Shown: positions 1-13,025, counted from the stretch's first letter. The stretch is DNA of 64,000 nt from Struthidea cinerea (GCA_013397865.1 VZTI01004970.1:47778-111777), one strand, 5' to 3'. Notes: generated by a model not told the origin, from the sequence alone. Translations and numbers: made by a program.

Positions 1-1381
1 GGGGGGGGGTGGAATATAATAAAATCAGAGCAAGGGATTCATCTCTCTCCAGAAGAAGCAGAAAGTTCAGAGCCAGAGCACCCGACTACTGTGCACAACC
101 GGCAGTACTACGGGGTGTCATTCCCACACACAATAAAAACTAATGTTGCAGTTTCTGTCAAATGGGGAGGAGGGAGGCAGACACTTTGTATTCCACTCAG
201 GTTATTCACCATTTCTGAAGCTGGTCCACATTTCCAATGCCTAGGAAACCAATCTCTCATTAGTTTTACTCCATTCTGGTTATTAGAATTGGAACTTAAT
301 AGTAACTGCATTAAGAATTACAGGGGGGAAAAATTTGCTGTTATCCCCTCAGCAATTCATTTGATCTTACACAGAGAAAAACAACGTATTAGACTTCATC
401 AGTCAGTTGTGGCCCAGAACAGAGCTCTGCCCTGATCTCACAGGCTTCAGCAGGCCTTGGGTCTTGCTATTAGTGAGGCATAAACAAAAATAAATCAATT
501 ATTCTGCAAAAATATCATCAGGAAGGAAAAAACGCTTGATTGCCCATGACTGCTTTTTTAAATACAGGCAAAACCACCATTAATACAGAATGATGGAACC
601 TCAATAGGACAGCACTCAACAAACAAGCAGTCATTTCACTGCACATTAACTGTGGATGGAGTAAGTTTTGCTTGTGTAAAGGCCCTAAAAAAATAATTGC
701 AGATTTAAGTGGCACAAACTAGTGTGTATCCACACTAAAAAATATTCCAAGACTCATTTTGCAAATAAAAAACAAGCAAACAAACAAAACCATCATGTTA
801 TCATTAGAAAGAGAGCTGCCCCAGACAGCAGGGCATCACATCGCCAAGCACTCAAATACCCCATGGGGCACCAGGGACCACATTTGGGAACCAGCAGCCT
901 CTGCCACCTTTCCCACAGAATAACCAACTTTGTTGTGCAGTGGATAACAATAACAACACACACAGTTGAGGCCGATCTTACCAAGCATTACACCGAGGTG
1001 ACAACCAGATCATATCCCTGCAACCTGTATTTTGAGACTGACAGAGTCAGACAAGTCAATACTTGCACAGAGATTTTAATTCTTGGAGAAGTAGTTTATT
1101 TTTGGGTTTCTTTTTTAATTTGCACCTCAAGAAGTTTAGTCTTTAAATTTCCATTCATTCTTACAGCTGCAGGAATATTTAGGACAAACCCTGCAGAGTA
1201 ACCATATAGCAAACCAGGTGTATTACTAATTATAAACAAGCATATATAATATCTACAAACACATGAAAACAAAGTGAACAGAAAGCTCCCAGCCACCTCA
1301 CTTCCAATTGCCCAGTGCTGAGGAAGAGGAGCAGAAATGCTGCCTCCTCCCGCACCTGACTGGAGCAGCCCCAGCACTCAC
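1..1381 (-). other. GPC3: GPC3 intron 2, 3' part outside the window
   Basis: Non-coding sequence downstream (in gene direction) of GPC3 exon 2. The donor reads G|GTGAGT on the minus strand, with intron base 1 at 1381. Exon 3, which in glypican-3 begins by completing a split codon after the NAAVFQ motif, is not in the window, so the intron is at least 1.38 kb. The window opens with ten G residues. The stretch has many A-rich runs, including an (AAAC)-like patch near 771-790, and no recognised element. Confidence 0.85.
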
Positions 1382-1543
1382 CTTGGAAGACAGCAGCGTT
1401 CTGGATGACAAGGAATTTCAGCTCCTCACTGGCAGACTGCAGCAGCTGCTCCATGTTCAGGCGGGCGGTTGCCTGGTACTTCTCCTCCATCTTCCTCGAG
1501 CAGCACGTGGAGCCCTTTGGGATACACACCTGCAGATCAGTCC
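1382..1543 (-). CDS. GPC3: GPC3 exon 2 (glypican-3, internal coding exon)
   Basis: This exon encodes residues about 56-109 of glypican-3, a GPI-anchored heparan sulfate proteoglycan of the cell surface that modulates Hedgehog, Wnt, BMP and FGF signalling. Translation of the minus strand gives DLQVCIPKGSTCCSRKMEEK followed by a helix with RLNMEQLLQSAS and ending at IQNAAVFQ, which I recognise as glypican-3. Three of the 14 conserved glypican cysteines lie here (62, 69, 70 in local numbering), starting the N-terminal cysteine-rich alpha-helical domain. The acceptor is pyrimidine-rich (CTCTCCAG|GG) and the donor is CAAG|GTGAGT. Both ends are phase 1, so the 162-base exon keeps frame with exon 1. 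It is fully open, with no break. GPC3 rather than GPC5 is supported by the near-identity of the CCSRKMEEKYQ-TARLNMEQLLQSAS stretch. Confidence 0.97.
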
Positions 1544-4500
1544 CTGGAGAGGCACAAGAAGAGTAGAAAATTCACATTAGGAGGTGAAATTGCTCAGAGT
1601 GGAGAGGAAACCAACTCCAAGCATCAGTATGGCTGCAATTACTGTTTGGGCAAGTTGATGACATTTCTGGAATTTGTCCTGAGCAAGCAGCTTGGCCAAA
1701 GGAGAGGACTGATAAGGCAGAGCCCAGATTGCTGAGCAGTGGCCCCCGAGAGCTGTGCTCGCCTGCCAGCACAGTGCTTGCTTCAGCTCCCACACACTCC
1801 ATGCACTGCTGTGCCGGTGCTGAGCAGAGCGATCCCGAGCCTCGCCCTGCTGGCTCCTGTGTGCCCACAGCACACCACTGAGGAGTCACAGGCGGGCAGA
1901 AAAGATGGAGTGGGAGGTGGAAAACGGAGACAGGATTTGAGGCTCTGGATTTACAGTGAATAGAGCAACGTATGTAGTACATCAAGGAGCATAATTCTTG
2001 TAATTTGCATAAAGACTTAAAAGTAATTTGAAACGTAACAGCGCTATTTCCCTGCAATTTCTACCCTTTTGTATCCCCAGCAACCGTAATAGCAGAAGGA
2101 CACAACTATAATGATTTATTTGGCTTTTTAGTGCTGACTTTTGAATTGTACCACTAACGTCTCCATCCCATGCTTCCTCCATTTTGCAACAGGCAAAGCT
2201 CAAGGCCCATCGCTTCACTTGTGGACATCCCGCTGCAGAGGGACAGATCCTGAGGGATGCTCTGAGCACTGCACAAGCCAAGAGCCTCTTCAGCAGCACC
2301 TTGATTCATTCACCAGAATGGGACAAAAGCCAGGGGACAAAGGCCAGAGGGACACCACTTGCTCTGGCATCTCCAGCACTTCTCTGTGATGCTAAACTTC
2401 TTTTTTTGATATTCCCAAAGCATTTATTCATGGAGAAAGTAGACAACTTTGAGAAAAGTGTTGTTAGCTAAAAATAAATAAAATTTAGGGAAAAAAATAG
2501 AAATCTTTCTAGGCTCAGACAACAGAAAATGAAACAGAAGAGCTGGAAATAGCAGCAAAAAAATGTCTCTTCAATCAACTTTTAAGAGCAAACTGAGGCC
2601 CCGAACACACAACCACAGTAACAAGCTCACATCAAAGCAAATAGCTCTCATGCAAAACACATTTAATCTGATGCTGCTCTTAGAAACTGAAACAGCAAAC
2701 AACAGCTCCATTAAAAACGGCTATCTAGGGTCAAAGAAAAGCCAGAACCTCACATTTCAGTGTCTGCCACCCAAACTGCATCACACCCAAACCAAAAGCA
2801 GCTCCCTGCTAGGTTCAGCACTGCCAAGAACCAGGATTAGGAAGCAGGCCAGTGACCAACAGCCCTGACAGAGTGAAGGCTCCTCACACCTCTCAGCCCT
2901 CACTCTGCCTTCCTGCTTGTTATAAAGGGTTTTTTCCTCAATGAAAGCTACTTTGGTAATTTACATCTTTGCTCTGGAAGGATTATGCATCCTTTCAGAC
3001 CCTTGTGAAGGAGAGGAGACAGGAACCTTTTACCACATCCACTCTCTCCCGAATTACTAGAAAGTGTCAAAAGTCACTTTTGCAAGTGTAGTCTAGAAGA
3101 ACAGGATTAATATTAATGTCAGTTCAGTCGTGTGCCTCCTGAAGAACAGTCATGCACAGTGCCAAGGGAAAACCAGCTGTCAGGGCTCAGGAGCAGCGAC
3201 AGCAGAAATCCTCCTCCCTCCAGCCCTATCCCTTCCCCTGGCACAGCATGGGAAAAGGAACATGAAACACTTCATCTACAGCACACATTGCATGTGGAGA
3301 AAGGAGGTTTAACCAGTGCAGGTCCTGCTGTGGCTACAAAAAAAACCTCATGCAAAGGGGGAGAGAGGGGTCCAAACTCCCATCCTAGCTCCCCGCTGCC
3401 TCAGTTTCCCATTCTGCAAAGCAGGATGCCCAACGCAAGTCCCTTCCTCAAGCCCTCTAACGCAGACACAGAACCACCAACATCTAAAGCTCGAGCCTCG
3501 GTGGTTCATGAACTCACCCACTCCAGAGGAGCACAGCGACAGGTATTTCATGCATTGAAAAAATAAAAGGGACCATAAAACCATGTAACAGCAAGATACT
3601 GCATTAATGAGAGAAGCAGTTACATAAGAGCAAGTTAAAGAGGTTTTTTTAAAGTCAAACCCAACTCAATTTACACCGCAAAAAGGCTTAGCATGGTCTC
3701 TTTAACACTACAATATGCCCATAAATTTCTTTTTAATACAAGGCTTATTTCCTCCAACATTTATTATATTAGGACATATTTCAAATTATAAAATAAAAAT
3801 CCTTCCATGATTAATGGAAATACCAATATAGAAAACCTGAGAGTTGGCAATTAAGAGGTCTCTGAAAGTTAAAGCCAAGGATAGGAAGCAGCAAGGTCAT
3901 CTATTCACATCCCATCCTTCTTTTCAGCAATTAAGCCAACTTCTCTCCTTAAATGGATTTTTATTTTTGTGCAGTAAAAAGAAAGACACATGCTGTATCA
4001 GAGCAATCACAGAGGAGGAGGAAAAAGCCTGGCAATTAACTCAGCTTCAAATGTTTTACAGAGACAGCCAACTAACACCAATGACCATGATAAGAAACGT
4101 AAACGCAGCAGGACAACACGGGCAGGGCAGGCTCTTGGAAGGTACCAGGGACAAGGTTCTTCTTGGCACAGTGTTGCTACAGAGGGATGAGGAATGGGGG
4201 CCTGACTCCCATCTGCCAGCTCTTTTCTGTGTATGGCTTTCCCAGATGGTGAGCTGGCTCAAACATTCCCATCTCCAAGTCCCCCAGGAGAAGTAAGGAC
4301 GGGAGCTTTTGATGCCAGTCCCTCAGGAGCCACTAACCCACCCCGCTGACCCCAGCCCCAGCTGACACGGATGAAATAGAGACAAAGCTTTTTGACCCAC
4401 AACTGTATTTGGGGTTTATTTGTGCCATTGCTTAAAGGAGCTTCTTCTGCACTCAAGCTGCAGCACCCCCAAGGGCCGGGGGCTGCGCAGACCATGCGTG

Positions 4501-4659
4501 CTCCAGAAGCGTGAAGGATGAAGAGACACGAATACCTGGGAATACTCAGCAAGCCCACGGACCAGATGTGAGTAATAAATGAATTAGGGCGCCACACGTT
4601 TCTGGCTCCAAAAAAATGCATGGAAAAGGTCCTGTGAGTCATCAAATCATACCTCTGCC

Positions 4660-4890
4660 TCCCAATCCACCCCCTCTCAGCATTTTATCTAACACAAACA
4701 CCTCCAGCGATACTCCAGCTTGTGAGATAGCAAAGCCCATTCTGCTGCCTAATGGCCCTTACTGTTAAGACTGTTTTTATCTCCCAACCTACACAACCCC
4801 TTTTTCTTAAAGTTTCAAGTCATTACACCTTGTAATGCCAGTCTCAGCCCTTGCAAACAACCTTCTCCTTTTGCTATAAATCACTACAAA
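4660..4890 (-). repeat. Probable ancient CR1 LINE fragment
   Basis: The plus strand reads like the reverse complement of the end of a CR1 element: a CTAATG-type patch, then TTTCAAGTCATTACACCTTGT and later CAGCCCTTGCAAACA. These resemble the avian CR1 pattern in which AAACCATTACCCCTTGTCCT precedes GGCCCTTGTAAACAG. Divergence is high, the edges are by eye, and no target-site duplication was seen. It could be chance similarity; a RepeatMasker run would settle it. Confidence 0.4.
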
Positions 4891-6794
4891 CTCATTTTCA
4901 GAAAGAAAGTGTCCCTCAAATTACTGCAACCGTTTTATTAAATTGCATTTGGATGCTCATGTACCAATCTTTGCAAGATTAGTGAGACTATGAGATGCCA
5001 AGCACAGCAGCCTGACCCGCTGACACCCAACTCCCATGGATGAGAAGGCACTGGCTGCAGCCCCTTCCATGGGTGCAGGAATGCCAGGCACCATCAGAGC
5101 TGTGCCATTTATGCCATCTTGGGGAATAGTAGTGTAAATGCTCCAGCAATTTTGCATACGCTCCCAGATGACAGAAATAAACTCTAAAGCTGCAGTAATT
5201 TCAGTAGCACCCTGCCTCTTCCCCCTCCTGGCAGGGAATTTTTACTGATGGCGGGGTTGCAGTGAATTTAAACCATTACATTTGGCTTTGATGTACAATT
5301 ATTCCCGCAGATAGGTGGTTAGCACAGCAGAAGTGAAAATAATTTCAGTGGATTAAATGTCAAAAATAAAAACCCTCAAGATCATCTATAGAGTTGTGGA
5401 CTCCTTCACAAGGCTGCAGGATTTTCCCTTGATTTTAAACATTCCAGGATAGCTTCAACCCTGTCATCAGATACAGGCAGACAAGCTGTGCACACTGGGG
5501 CACGTAAACCTACCCACCCAGATCCAATGGCAGCTTAAATCAGATTAACATTCCCCTCAAATTTACCCCAGGCATTGCCAAAATAAGAACCTCTCCCCGC
5601 TTAACATTACATTCCTGCAGCCTCCTCCTGTGTGAGGGGGCTCTGCTACGCCATGCAGTGGCACCTTCGCCTTCTGCAGTCTGGAAATGTCAGAGGAGTT
5701 CCTCCCACCCTCTTAACTCACCAATTTGTTAATATTACCCACAAGAAAGATGCTGTTTTGAGTCAATTTGCCTCCTCCAATTGTTTTACAACCAGCATCA
5801 TGCTTTAAATAGATAAAAGCAGTGACTCAACATTTAAATATAGAGGATTTTCCCCCAGCTTTTTCAATACTTTTTATTAAAAACCTTTTAAATTATGTGA
5901 TTAGGGGTTTGTACATCTGTCAGCGCCTTTTAATGCTCAGCATTTGGGGGGAGGAAAAGGAAATGCAACTGTTTAGAACCCAGAACCCATATTTAATGCT
6001 GATCTTCTAAAGACCTAATTAAAGAGGTATAAATTATAAACCAACCTCATTCCATAGGTGATTTAAGTTGGAACAGTATGGGTACTACATGGGATATTTA
6101 TTACTGCTTAATTATCCTTTATTTTCTATTCCATCTTGTGTTTCACAAGGCCATCTGACTCTGGATTCCTCCCCTGGTCTTGCAGTGTTGGTCAGATGAT
6201 TCTCATGCAAATCTAACACTCTATAAAAACACATCTTTTCAAAGAAAACATTACAGAGAAAAATAGGTTTTACAGAGCAAAAGTTTCCTCCTAACAAATG
6301 TACAAATGTATCAACACTGTCATCAATGGAGTTAACTTTGGGCACCCACTCCCCACACAGATGTATTACAGTCACATGCACACATCCTACAGCCATTCCA
6401 AAGACTGGGAAGAACACTCTTCAGGATGTTATTAAAGTTAACCCCTGGGAAAAAAAAATAAAATTAATGATCTCACTATAAAACCACTGCCTGGGGAGGT
6501 TACTAAATTTTAGGGTTCTACTCCTGCTCTCTTAACTATCAAGAGAGCAACTTGCAGGCCTGAAATAATTAAGAACAGAAAACTCAATTATCTAGTAAAC
6601 TGAGCTCTTAAACCACCGTGCTAAGCTAAATGGAAAGGCTGCACAGGGAGGAGCGTCATTAGTCCCACTCAGGAAAAACAGAATAAAAGAGCAAGAGTAC
6701 AAAAGGAACCAGCTCATGAGCAAAGGCGCATAGAGACCAAGGGGAAGAGTTGGGATTTTTAAGTTTTAAACTACGTTGGCACACACCAGCTGCC

Positions 6795-6811
6795 AAAAAA
6801 AAAAAAAAAAA
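6795..6811 (+). repeat. A17 homopolymer
   Basis: Seventeen consecutive A residues within GPC3 intron 1. No retrocopy or SINE body could be recognised upstream, so it is recorded as a simple repeat only. Confidence 0.9.
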
Positions 6812-9800
6812 GATAAAAGAAAGCTTGACATGCTCAGCCAGCCACTTGTAAAGCTTTACACCTGAACTCCAAAAGGTTAATCTCCTATTTTCTTAGGGTG
6901 AATCCATACTTGCTTCCATCAAAGAAAAGGAAGAAAAAGCTGTAAATAACACTTTGCTGTGGGAGAAAAAAACAGACCCACCAGCAGATATTTCTGTCAA
7001 GATAAATATTCCTCAGTTTTCCATTGTCCCATAGCAGAGACATCCCCTCTCCCCATCCTGCCAAGGCACCAGCTCACCTCTTCCCCTCTAACCACATGGA
7101 CCAGCCCAATTACCTGGAGCATCACCACCAACACAGAGAAACCCAAATGGCAAAGAGGAGAGAAAAGCAGAGCAGGAGAAATGGAAATTCAAGCTGCTGT
7201 TTATAGATAGGAGAAATTATGCAGAGAAAAAGCAAATGGAGGAAGAAAACTAAGGCAGGCAACATAGGAAAAAGAGAATTTAGTTATTACTGAACATGAA
7301 ACTACCCCAACACAGAACCACAGGCTGGTTCAGGAGCTGGCATTCAGTCTCATCTTCATCAAAACCTAGGAAAAGCACTCTCCCATCACCCTGCCTTCAC
7401 TCCTCTTCAGCACAAGATCTCTGATCCAGCTCCAATCAAGATGTTGCCATGAATTACATCCTCCCACCCCTCGGAACAGTCAGCCACATCTGACAGTAGT
7501 TAGGCCATGCTGTTCCCCACCTCTAAGCAGGCCGAAGTATGCTCCAGAGTGACACACACCTGGTCCCCAGACTGCAGGACCAGAGGAGACCAAGCTTCTC
7601 ACTGCCTGGTGCACGCCTGCAGCTAGAATTACTCCCAGAACATCAATACCGCTCAAGAAACAGCATGACACTTCCCTCACATTTATCAGAATTGCCCTTT
7701 TTTTGGTTTGTTTTTTAATTAGAAGTGTGGTCTCTGTCTACTTCAGAGCTCTCCTACAGAGAGTGCTGTGCCAACTTCCCTCCAGCCCACGCACCACTGA
7801 TGCAGTAAAACTGAGCTGTGGGACATTTCTCCTGTGTGTGTTGCAACTCAGCAGCGTTTCCACTACTTACTCCTTCAGCCACAACTGCTCATAATGCAAA
7901 ATGGGGCTTCCAGAAACAATTGTTTTCTGTTTGTGACAGAACAAACATTTTAAATAAGTTGTTTAGCTTCAGTTTCTCCAGGGTGGTGTGATCCATAGGG
8001 AAAGGTTCTCAGAATTGATTCCATGGTGATTTGTGGCTGGGAACTCCAAAACTCTTTTTAATTGACAGATGTATGAAAGGAAGAAAAGCAATAAACAGAT
8101 GCCTGGGAAATAGTCCTTGAGTGATGTTCGCCTATTACAAAGATTTATGCAGCTGCTACTAGGAGAAGCAAGTGCTCTGAAGTGTAATTACCAAACAGAG
8201 TCATGCAAGATGGGCCAGATCCAAGGTATAAGCAAGCAGTCATTGCTTTAATTATGATCAAGTTTATGTACTTAGGCAAATGTAAAATCCACTTTCGATT
8301 TGATACGTGGGAACTTTATCATTGTAACAAGCTGGAAGCATTCACTTGAAACACCAGCCCTGTTATGAGGTATTGATCCAGCTGCCCACAGGCTCTGCAG
8401 AGAGGCAGAGGGCTCCTTACTCCTCCTGACTATCAGGGATGCAGCTGGGGCTCACAGGGAAGCAAAAGCACAACAGAAAAACCCCAGCAACCTGAACCCT
8501 GCTGGGAAGGGAAGATACCAGAGCAAAAACACCCACTGGAATCACAGCCAGGCCAGGCTACAGGATGCTACTGGTTTCTCGGGAAGGACTGATCACATTG
8601 CAGCATGGCAGGCCCAGCAGCACCTCAATACAATGGAGTCATCCTCCAGAACGTGCCCACCCCTCCATCCCCTCCCTGGAGTATGTAAAAACATACTCAT
8701 TAAAGTTACTTAGGAATGAAAGCAAGAATTTCACTGACTTTCAAAAGAAACCTTCCCTTCCTTCTGACAAACAGAATTTGTCAATTCAGTGGTGATAAGA
8801 GCAGCTTTCCCTTTCCTGCAACTCTTCATGCAAACATTTCACTGGAAAGTATTTCTAGTGCCAGTTCCTTACCAACCAGGAGACCAAGGCCCTGTGGGAC
8901 AGAAAGAAAAGAGATGGTGTTCCTGCAGCTAGTCTGAAAGGAGCATTAAGTGTCAAAATTTATATGAGAAGGGAATGTAGGTAGTGACAGGAAAGGTACA
9001 CTCTCACCAGGAATTACGTCTAAACTCCCCTTATATCTCTCACAGCTCTTGCTAAGCTGAGGCATTGGTACAGTCCTACAGACCAAAAGACTTGGAATTT
9101 GCACCAGCAGCCGTAACACCTTACATTCCCAGCCCTGCGCACCCCATTGCCCCCCTTCCTCTCCTGTGCTGCAGCAGATCACTGCTGAAGGAACTCTTGT
9201 GTTTCTGGCCTATGCGACACCAAATGCGAGAAACGTAACTCAACACATCGTTATTAAAAGCGGCCACTGCTGGCGATGATCTCATTGCACCTCCCCTGCC
9301 TGTCACGTTTGCCTGTTATCTCTTCCTTTTCATACTTTGATCATAAGCTTTTCAGGGCAGGCGTTCTCTGCTGCGTATTGAACCCAACACAACCGCACCG
9401 AGCTCTCCAGGCAGCTCCATAACACAGCCGTCAAAACTGATCCGTTTGTGTACACATACTCCCAGCACACAGCCACCCACCCGGAGCAGCCGACATTCCC
9501 TAGCTCCCAAAAAGCTGTAAAAGATCCTTTAAAAGGCAAGGAATTCAAGCATTTCACCTACATTTTAAAATAGGAATAAGGCATATATACAGCAAGCAGC
9601 CCTGCAGGGCGTAGGTGGTGAGATTTGGTGCGGTACCACTCCGGTAGCCACCTGTAATGGGAACTGCAGAGCAGAGTAACACCTCTCCCAGATCTATCGC
9701 AGACTCCCACTGCGCCCTCACACCCCGCACAGCACCCGCACAGCCCGGGGAATGCCCCGCTGCCTCCTTCCAGCCCCATCCTCTGGAGCTGCGGCAGACC

Positions 9801-10425
9801 CCGGGCTCGGGCTGGGATGAGGGTCTGGATGCAGCCTTACAGAGCGGGATTGCCTCGGACCCTGGCACACCTCGCGCTGCGAAAAGCGGCTCTGGCGGAC
9901 CCGGGACTTGCAGAGACGTGATGGGCGCGCGGAGCCTCCGCTCGCCGGCGAGGACACCGCGAGCTCCCGAGGACCTCACACCGGATCCCCGACAGCGGCA
10001 TGCGAGGATAGGGCCAGCTGGTCCCTCCAGCAGCGCCGCGGCTCTGCCCGACAGCTCGAGCTCACCTCGGTCACCCGGGGTGAAAGATCCCCGTGAACAA
10101 ACCGAGTGCAATAAAGATTCGCTCTTCAGCGGGTTCCCATTACCGCGACGTAATCACAGGCTTCGTGGTATCCCCATATGCGAGGCGCCGAGCCCGGCGG
10201 CCACCGGCACCGAGCGGCCGGCAGCCCCTGCCGCCGGGGGAGAGCAGCTCCCCGCGGGAGACCGGGCAGCCCGCACCCGCAGCATCCCGCAGCCGCACAG
10301 CGACCCTCCGTCCGCGGCCCCGGCTCGGGGCGCTGCAGCCGCTTCGCCCTGAACCCGAACGGCCCCGGGTGAGCCCCAGGGAGGGGATGACAGCCAGCCG
10401 GACACGACGAAGAGGGCGGTCTCAC

Positions 10426-10591
10426 CTGGCACGGGGCTCTCGGGGACCCACTTGGCTCCGGGCTGCAGCACCTGGAAGGCGGCGCGGACCGGGCGGCAGG
10501 CGGCTTCCCCCGCCGACTGCGCGGCCCCCGGAGCACCGAGCAGCACGGCCGCCAGCAGCGGCAGCAGCAGCGCTCCGCTGCTCCCCGACAT
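10426..10591 (-). CDS. GPC3: GPC3 exon 1, coding part (signal peptide and first cysteine)
   Basis: Starts at the ATG at 10591-10589 in the context CAGGAGGATGT, and runs 55 codons plus one base to the donor CCAG|GTGAGA. Residues 1-26 form a signal peptide: a short polar start, a leucine/alanine-rich core (LLLPLLAAVLLG) and small residues AAQSA at the likely cleavage site. After it come Cys32 and the diagnostic glypican-3 segment RAAFQVLQPGAKWVPESPVP, which joins in phase 1 to T-D-L-Q-V-C of exon 2. The length is close to the 58 codons I recall for human exon 1. The 5' UTR is cut by the N gap 9 bases upstream. The gene reads leftward, so the promoter is to the right. Confidence 0.97.
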
Positions 10592-10600
10592 CCTCCTGGG

Positions 10601-10820
10601 NNNNNNNNNNNNNNNNNNNNNNNNNNNNNNNNNNNNNNNNNNNNNNNNNNNNNNNNNNNNNNNNNNNNNNNNNNNNNNNNNNNNNNNNNNNNNNNNNNNN
10701 NNNNNNNNNNNNNNNNNNNNNNNNNNNNNNNNNNNNNNNNNNNNNNNNNNNNNNNNNNNNNNNNNNNNNNNNNNNNNNNNNNNNNNNNNNNNNNNNNNNN
10801 NNNNNNNNNNNNNNNNNNNN
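10601..10820. other. GPC3: Assembly gap (220 N)
   Basis: Unknown sequence inside the GPC3 CpG island, probably holding the 5' UTR and transcription start. Open frames reported across it are not real evidence of coding. Confidence 0.99.
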
Positions 10821-12911
10821 GCACCTGTGCGCGCCCTCCCGCCCGGCACCGGCACCGGCACCGCTGCGGACGGCTGCGGGGTGCGCAGCCCCGCGGGCTC
10901 ACACCGCGCTGAGCGCTGCTCCCGGTGCCCCCTCGCTCGCTGCCTGTGCGGTGCAGACCCTGCGTAGCTCCAAGCGCACACCTGGCGTGGGATGCGGGAT
11001 GCGCGGTACCTCGTTTGCACGTGTTCCATGAGTTCATAGTGCTGCACTGCGAGTGAATAGAGCGTCTCTTAAGCCCTCGCCAGCCCTGGCTGGGGCTGCA
11101 AGGGAGAGCAAAGTTCCACACACTGCACCAAACCCTTCCCGTAAGGTGGAGGGACGGAGTGGGACTCACCTGGAAACCCTGCCATGAGGGCGGAGTGGTG
11201 GTGAGTGCAGGGCCATCAGCATTACTGAGGCCCCCTAGGGCAGCACTGAAGTCTGGATAGCCCAGTCTCCAGAACGCTCAGGAGTGCCACGAGTCTGGGG
11301 TGCTGTTGGGTGTGCACAGGACAAATCACCAGCGGAGCTACACTGGAAACAGGCAGCTTTACATGAGCAGGTTGTATTCTTCCAGCAAGACCATTTCTGC
11401 ACCACTTTCCAGATGGAGTTCTTGGGAACACCTCATTCACTGAGCTGAAGGTCCCCCAGGGTCTCACAGGCCTGGTCAGATCCTGTGTCCCCCAGCTGAA
11501 AGGACATTCCAGCTCCATCTCAACCAGCAAAAGACCCTAAATACCAAGATTGCACCCTCAGCTGGAAGGGGCCCATGCTGCTCATCGCTCAGCAAGCAGC
11601 TGTACAAACTGGGAAGCAAGAAGGTGGGGTGAGGAAAGGCTCTATTTAAAACAGCAAGGGCCACGTATGAAAAACTGCCAAAACAGTGTTTGCCCAGGCG
11701 GTCTCCTCGCTGCTCGCCCCCAGCCTGCACCATGCACAGAAAAACAATGACAGAGCAAGTGCAAGCAGAAGAACAGAAGAAAAATCTATTAAAAATTTCC
11801 AGTGCAAGTGCAGGATCAAATTATTGCTAATGGCTCACTACCAGCTCTTTTTCACCCTGAAATTTTGAACAGGTATGAAAAATGGATGTCCAAACTGTGT
11901 ATTTGTTCTAGGAAAATGCCTGCCAGGGAGAGATTGTTAAAATATATTATGGATAAGCGTCCAACAAGCTGGAATGTGCAACACGTCTCATTGGTTAATG
12001 GATTGTCGGAGCCTGTTGCTGTCCGCAGACTGCACTATTTATTATCCCTTTATTGTTTCTATTAAGCATGACTGACAAAATTCCCATTAACTGGGCAGCA
12101 AAAAGTCCCGCTTTGAGGAATTCAGAGAAATCCAGAAATTTCATTTTGTTCAGAGGTGCAGGTGCTCCACAATGCAAATTGTGCCCTTCTGCAGAGCAAA
12201 AGGTGGGCATGCAGTCAGTGATATGGATGAGGAGTCATCCTTTACCCATTTTCATTTCTCCTGGTGCCTTACATGGAATAGCAGCACACAGGCTGCGGCT
12301 GATGTGAGCCACATCACACCAGATAGCTACTTCTTCTGCATCTCCTTCATTGATTTGGTGATGGATTTGTTATGTTTATGCAACAGTTTTGGGTACAGCA
12401 TTGTGTTAGGTCAGGAATCAACTGGACTGAATTGCAGAACACAAAGCCTGGTATTTGAAGCGCTCCTTTATATACAATATTGCAATCTGTATTATGTTTA
12501 TGGCCTGAATTACAGTTGTCTAAAAGGCATTCAAGCATCTCCTGTGTTCATCTTCAAACCTGCTATGTGTATTTCATTTAAGTACAGGGAGCATGTGCTG
12601 CTCCAGGTAAGTACACAGACATTGTCAAGCATGCCATTAGAGCAAAGAATTACACACAGCACCAAATAGGCGCCACTGAGGTATCTCTCCTCAGATGAGA
12701 GAGTGATTTAGGATTTCAAGCAAATTAGAAAACAACATTACTGCTCTTTACTGGATCTGGCTTCACAATGGGATCTGACGTTATCTTGACAATGACTCCC
12801 TGCAAAAATAAAGTTTATTTATCAACAAGGAGATGTGTCAAAAGCAAGTTAAAACTTCTAGAAACATGCAATAAAACTAAGTGGCAGCCCTTTCTTTCAG
12901 TCACTCTTCTA

Positions 12912-13025
12912 GGTTGTACCCAAAGTCCACTGGCAGGAAGAAAGAGAACTCACATTTTAACTGAAGACTTTCCCTAATGGAGTGATTTTCACTCGTTTTC
13001 CCTCCAGTGGACTTTGGGTACAACC
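12912..13025. repeat. Inverted repeat / fold-back with 22-bp perfect arms
   Basis: The left arm (12912-12933, starting GGTTGTACCCAAAGTCC) is the exact reverse complement of the right arm (13004-13025). Inside the arms the pairing continues imperfectly for about 14 more positions, leaving a central loop of roughly 30-40 bases. No flanking target-site duplication or transposase remnant was seen. It could be a miniature inverted-repeat element, a local inverted duplication, or a transcribed hairpin. Confidence 0.85.

Larger units (their letters stand above)
1544..10425 (-). other. GPC3: GPC3 intron 1
   Basis: Intron of about 8.9 kb between GPC3 exons 1 and 2. It is bounded by GTGAGA at 10425-10420 and by TCTCCAG ending at 1544 on the minus strand. 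The inside is non-coding; the open frames seen are short and lack codon structure. It holds a probable old CR1 fragment (about 4.66-4.89 kb) and a 17-base A run (6795-6811). The last 0.8 kb before exon 1 is CpG-rich. The mammalian GPC3 locus is hundreds of kb long, so this first intron is compact, as is usual in birds. Confidence 0.88.
9640..11050 (-). promoter_or_regulatory. GPC3: CpG island spanning the GPC3 promoter and exon 1
   Basis: GC content and CpG density rise sharply from about 9.65 kb and fall after about 11.05 kb, on both sides of the GPC3 start codon at 10591. CG dinucleotides are frequent at 9.9-10.6 and 10.82-11.0 kb. There is no TATA box near the start codon in the visible part, as expected of a CpG-island promoter with dispersed starts. 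The 5' UTR and most of the core promoter probably lie inside the gap at 10601-10820, only 9 bases upstream of the ATG. The long open frames crossing this island on all strands are a by-product of GC richness. Confidence 0.85.

Noticed and set aside
3132..3566. 144-codon plus-strand open frame in GPC3 intron 1
   Set aside because: It lies antisense within the intron, its composition is like that of the surrounding non-coding DNA, and a second frame is open over the same bases.
9657..11169. Long open frames on both strands across the GPC3 CpG island, some running through the N gap
   Set aside because: Their translations are Pro/Arg/Ala/Gly-rich or consist largely of unknown residues; high GC lowers stop frequency. 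Only the minus-strand 10426-10591 part shows a real protein.
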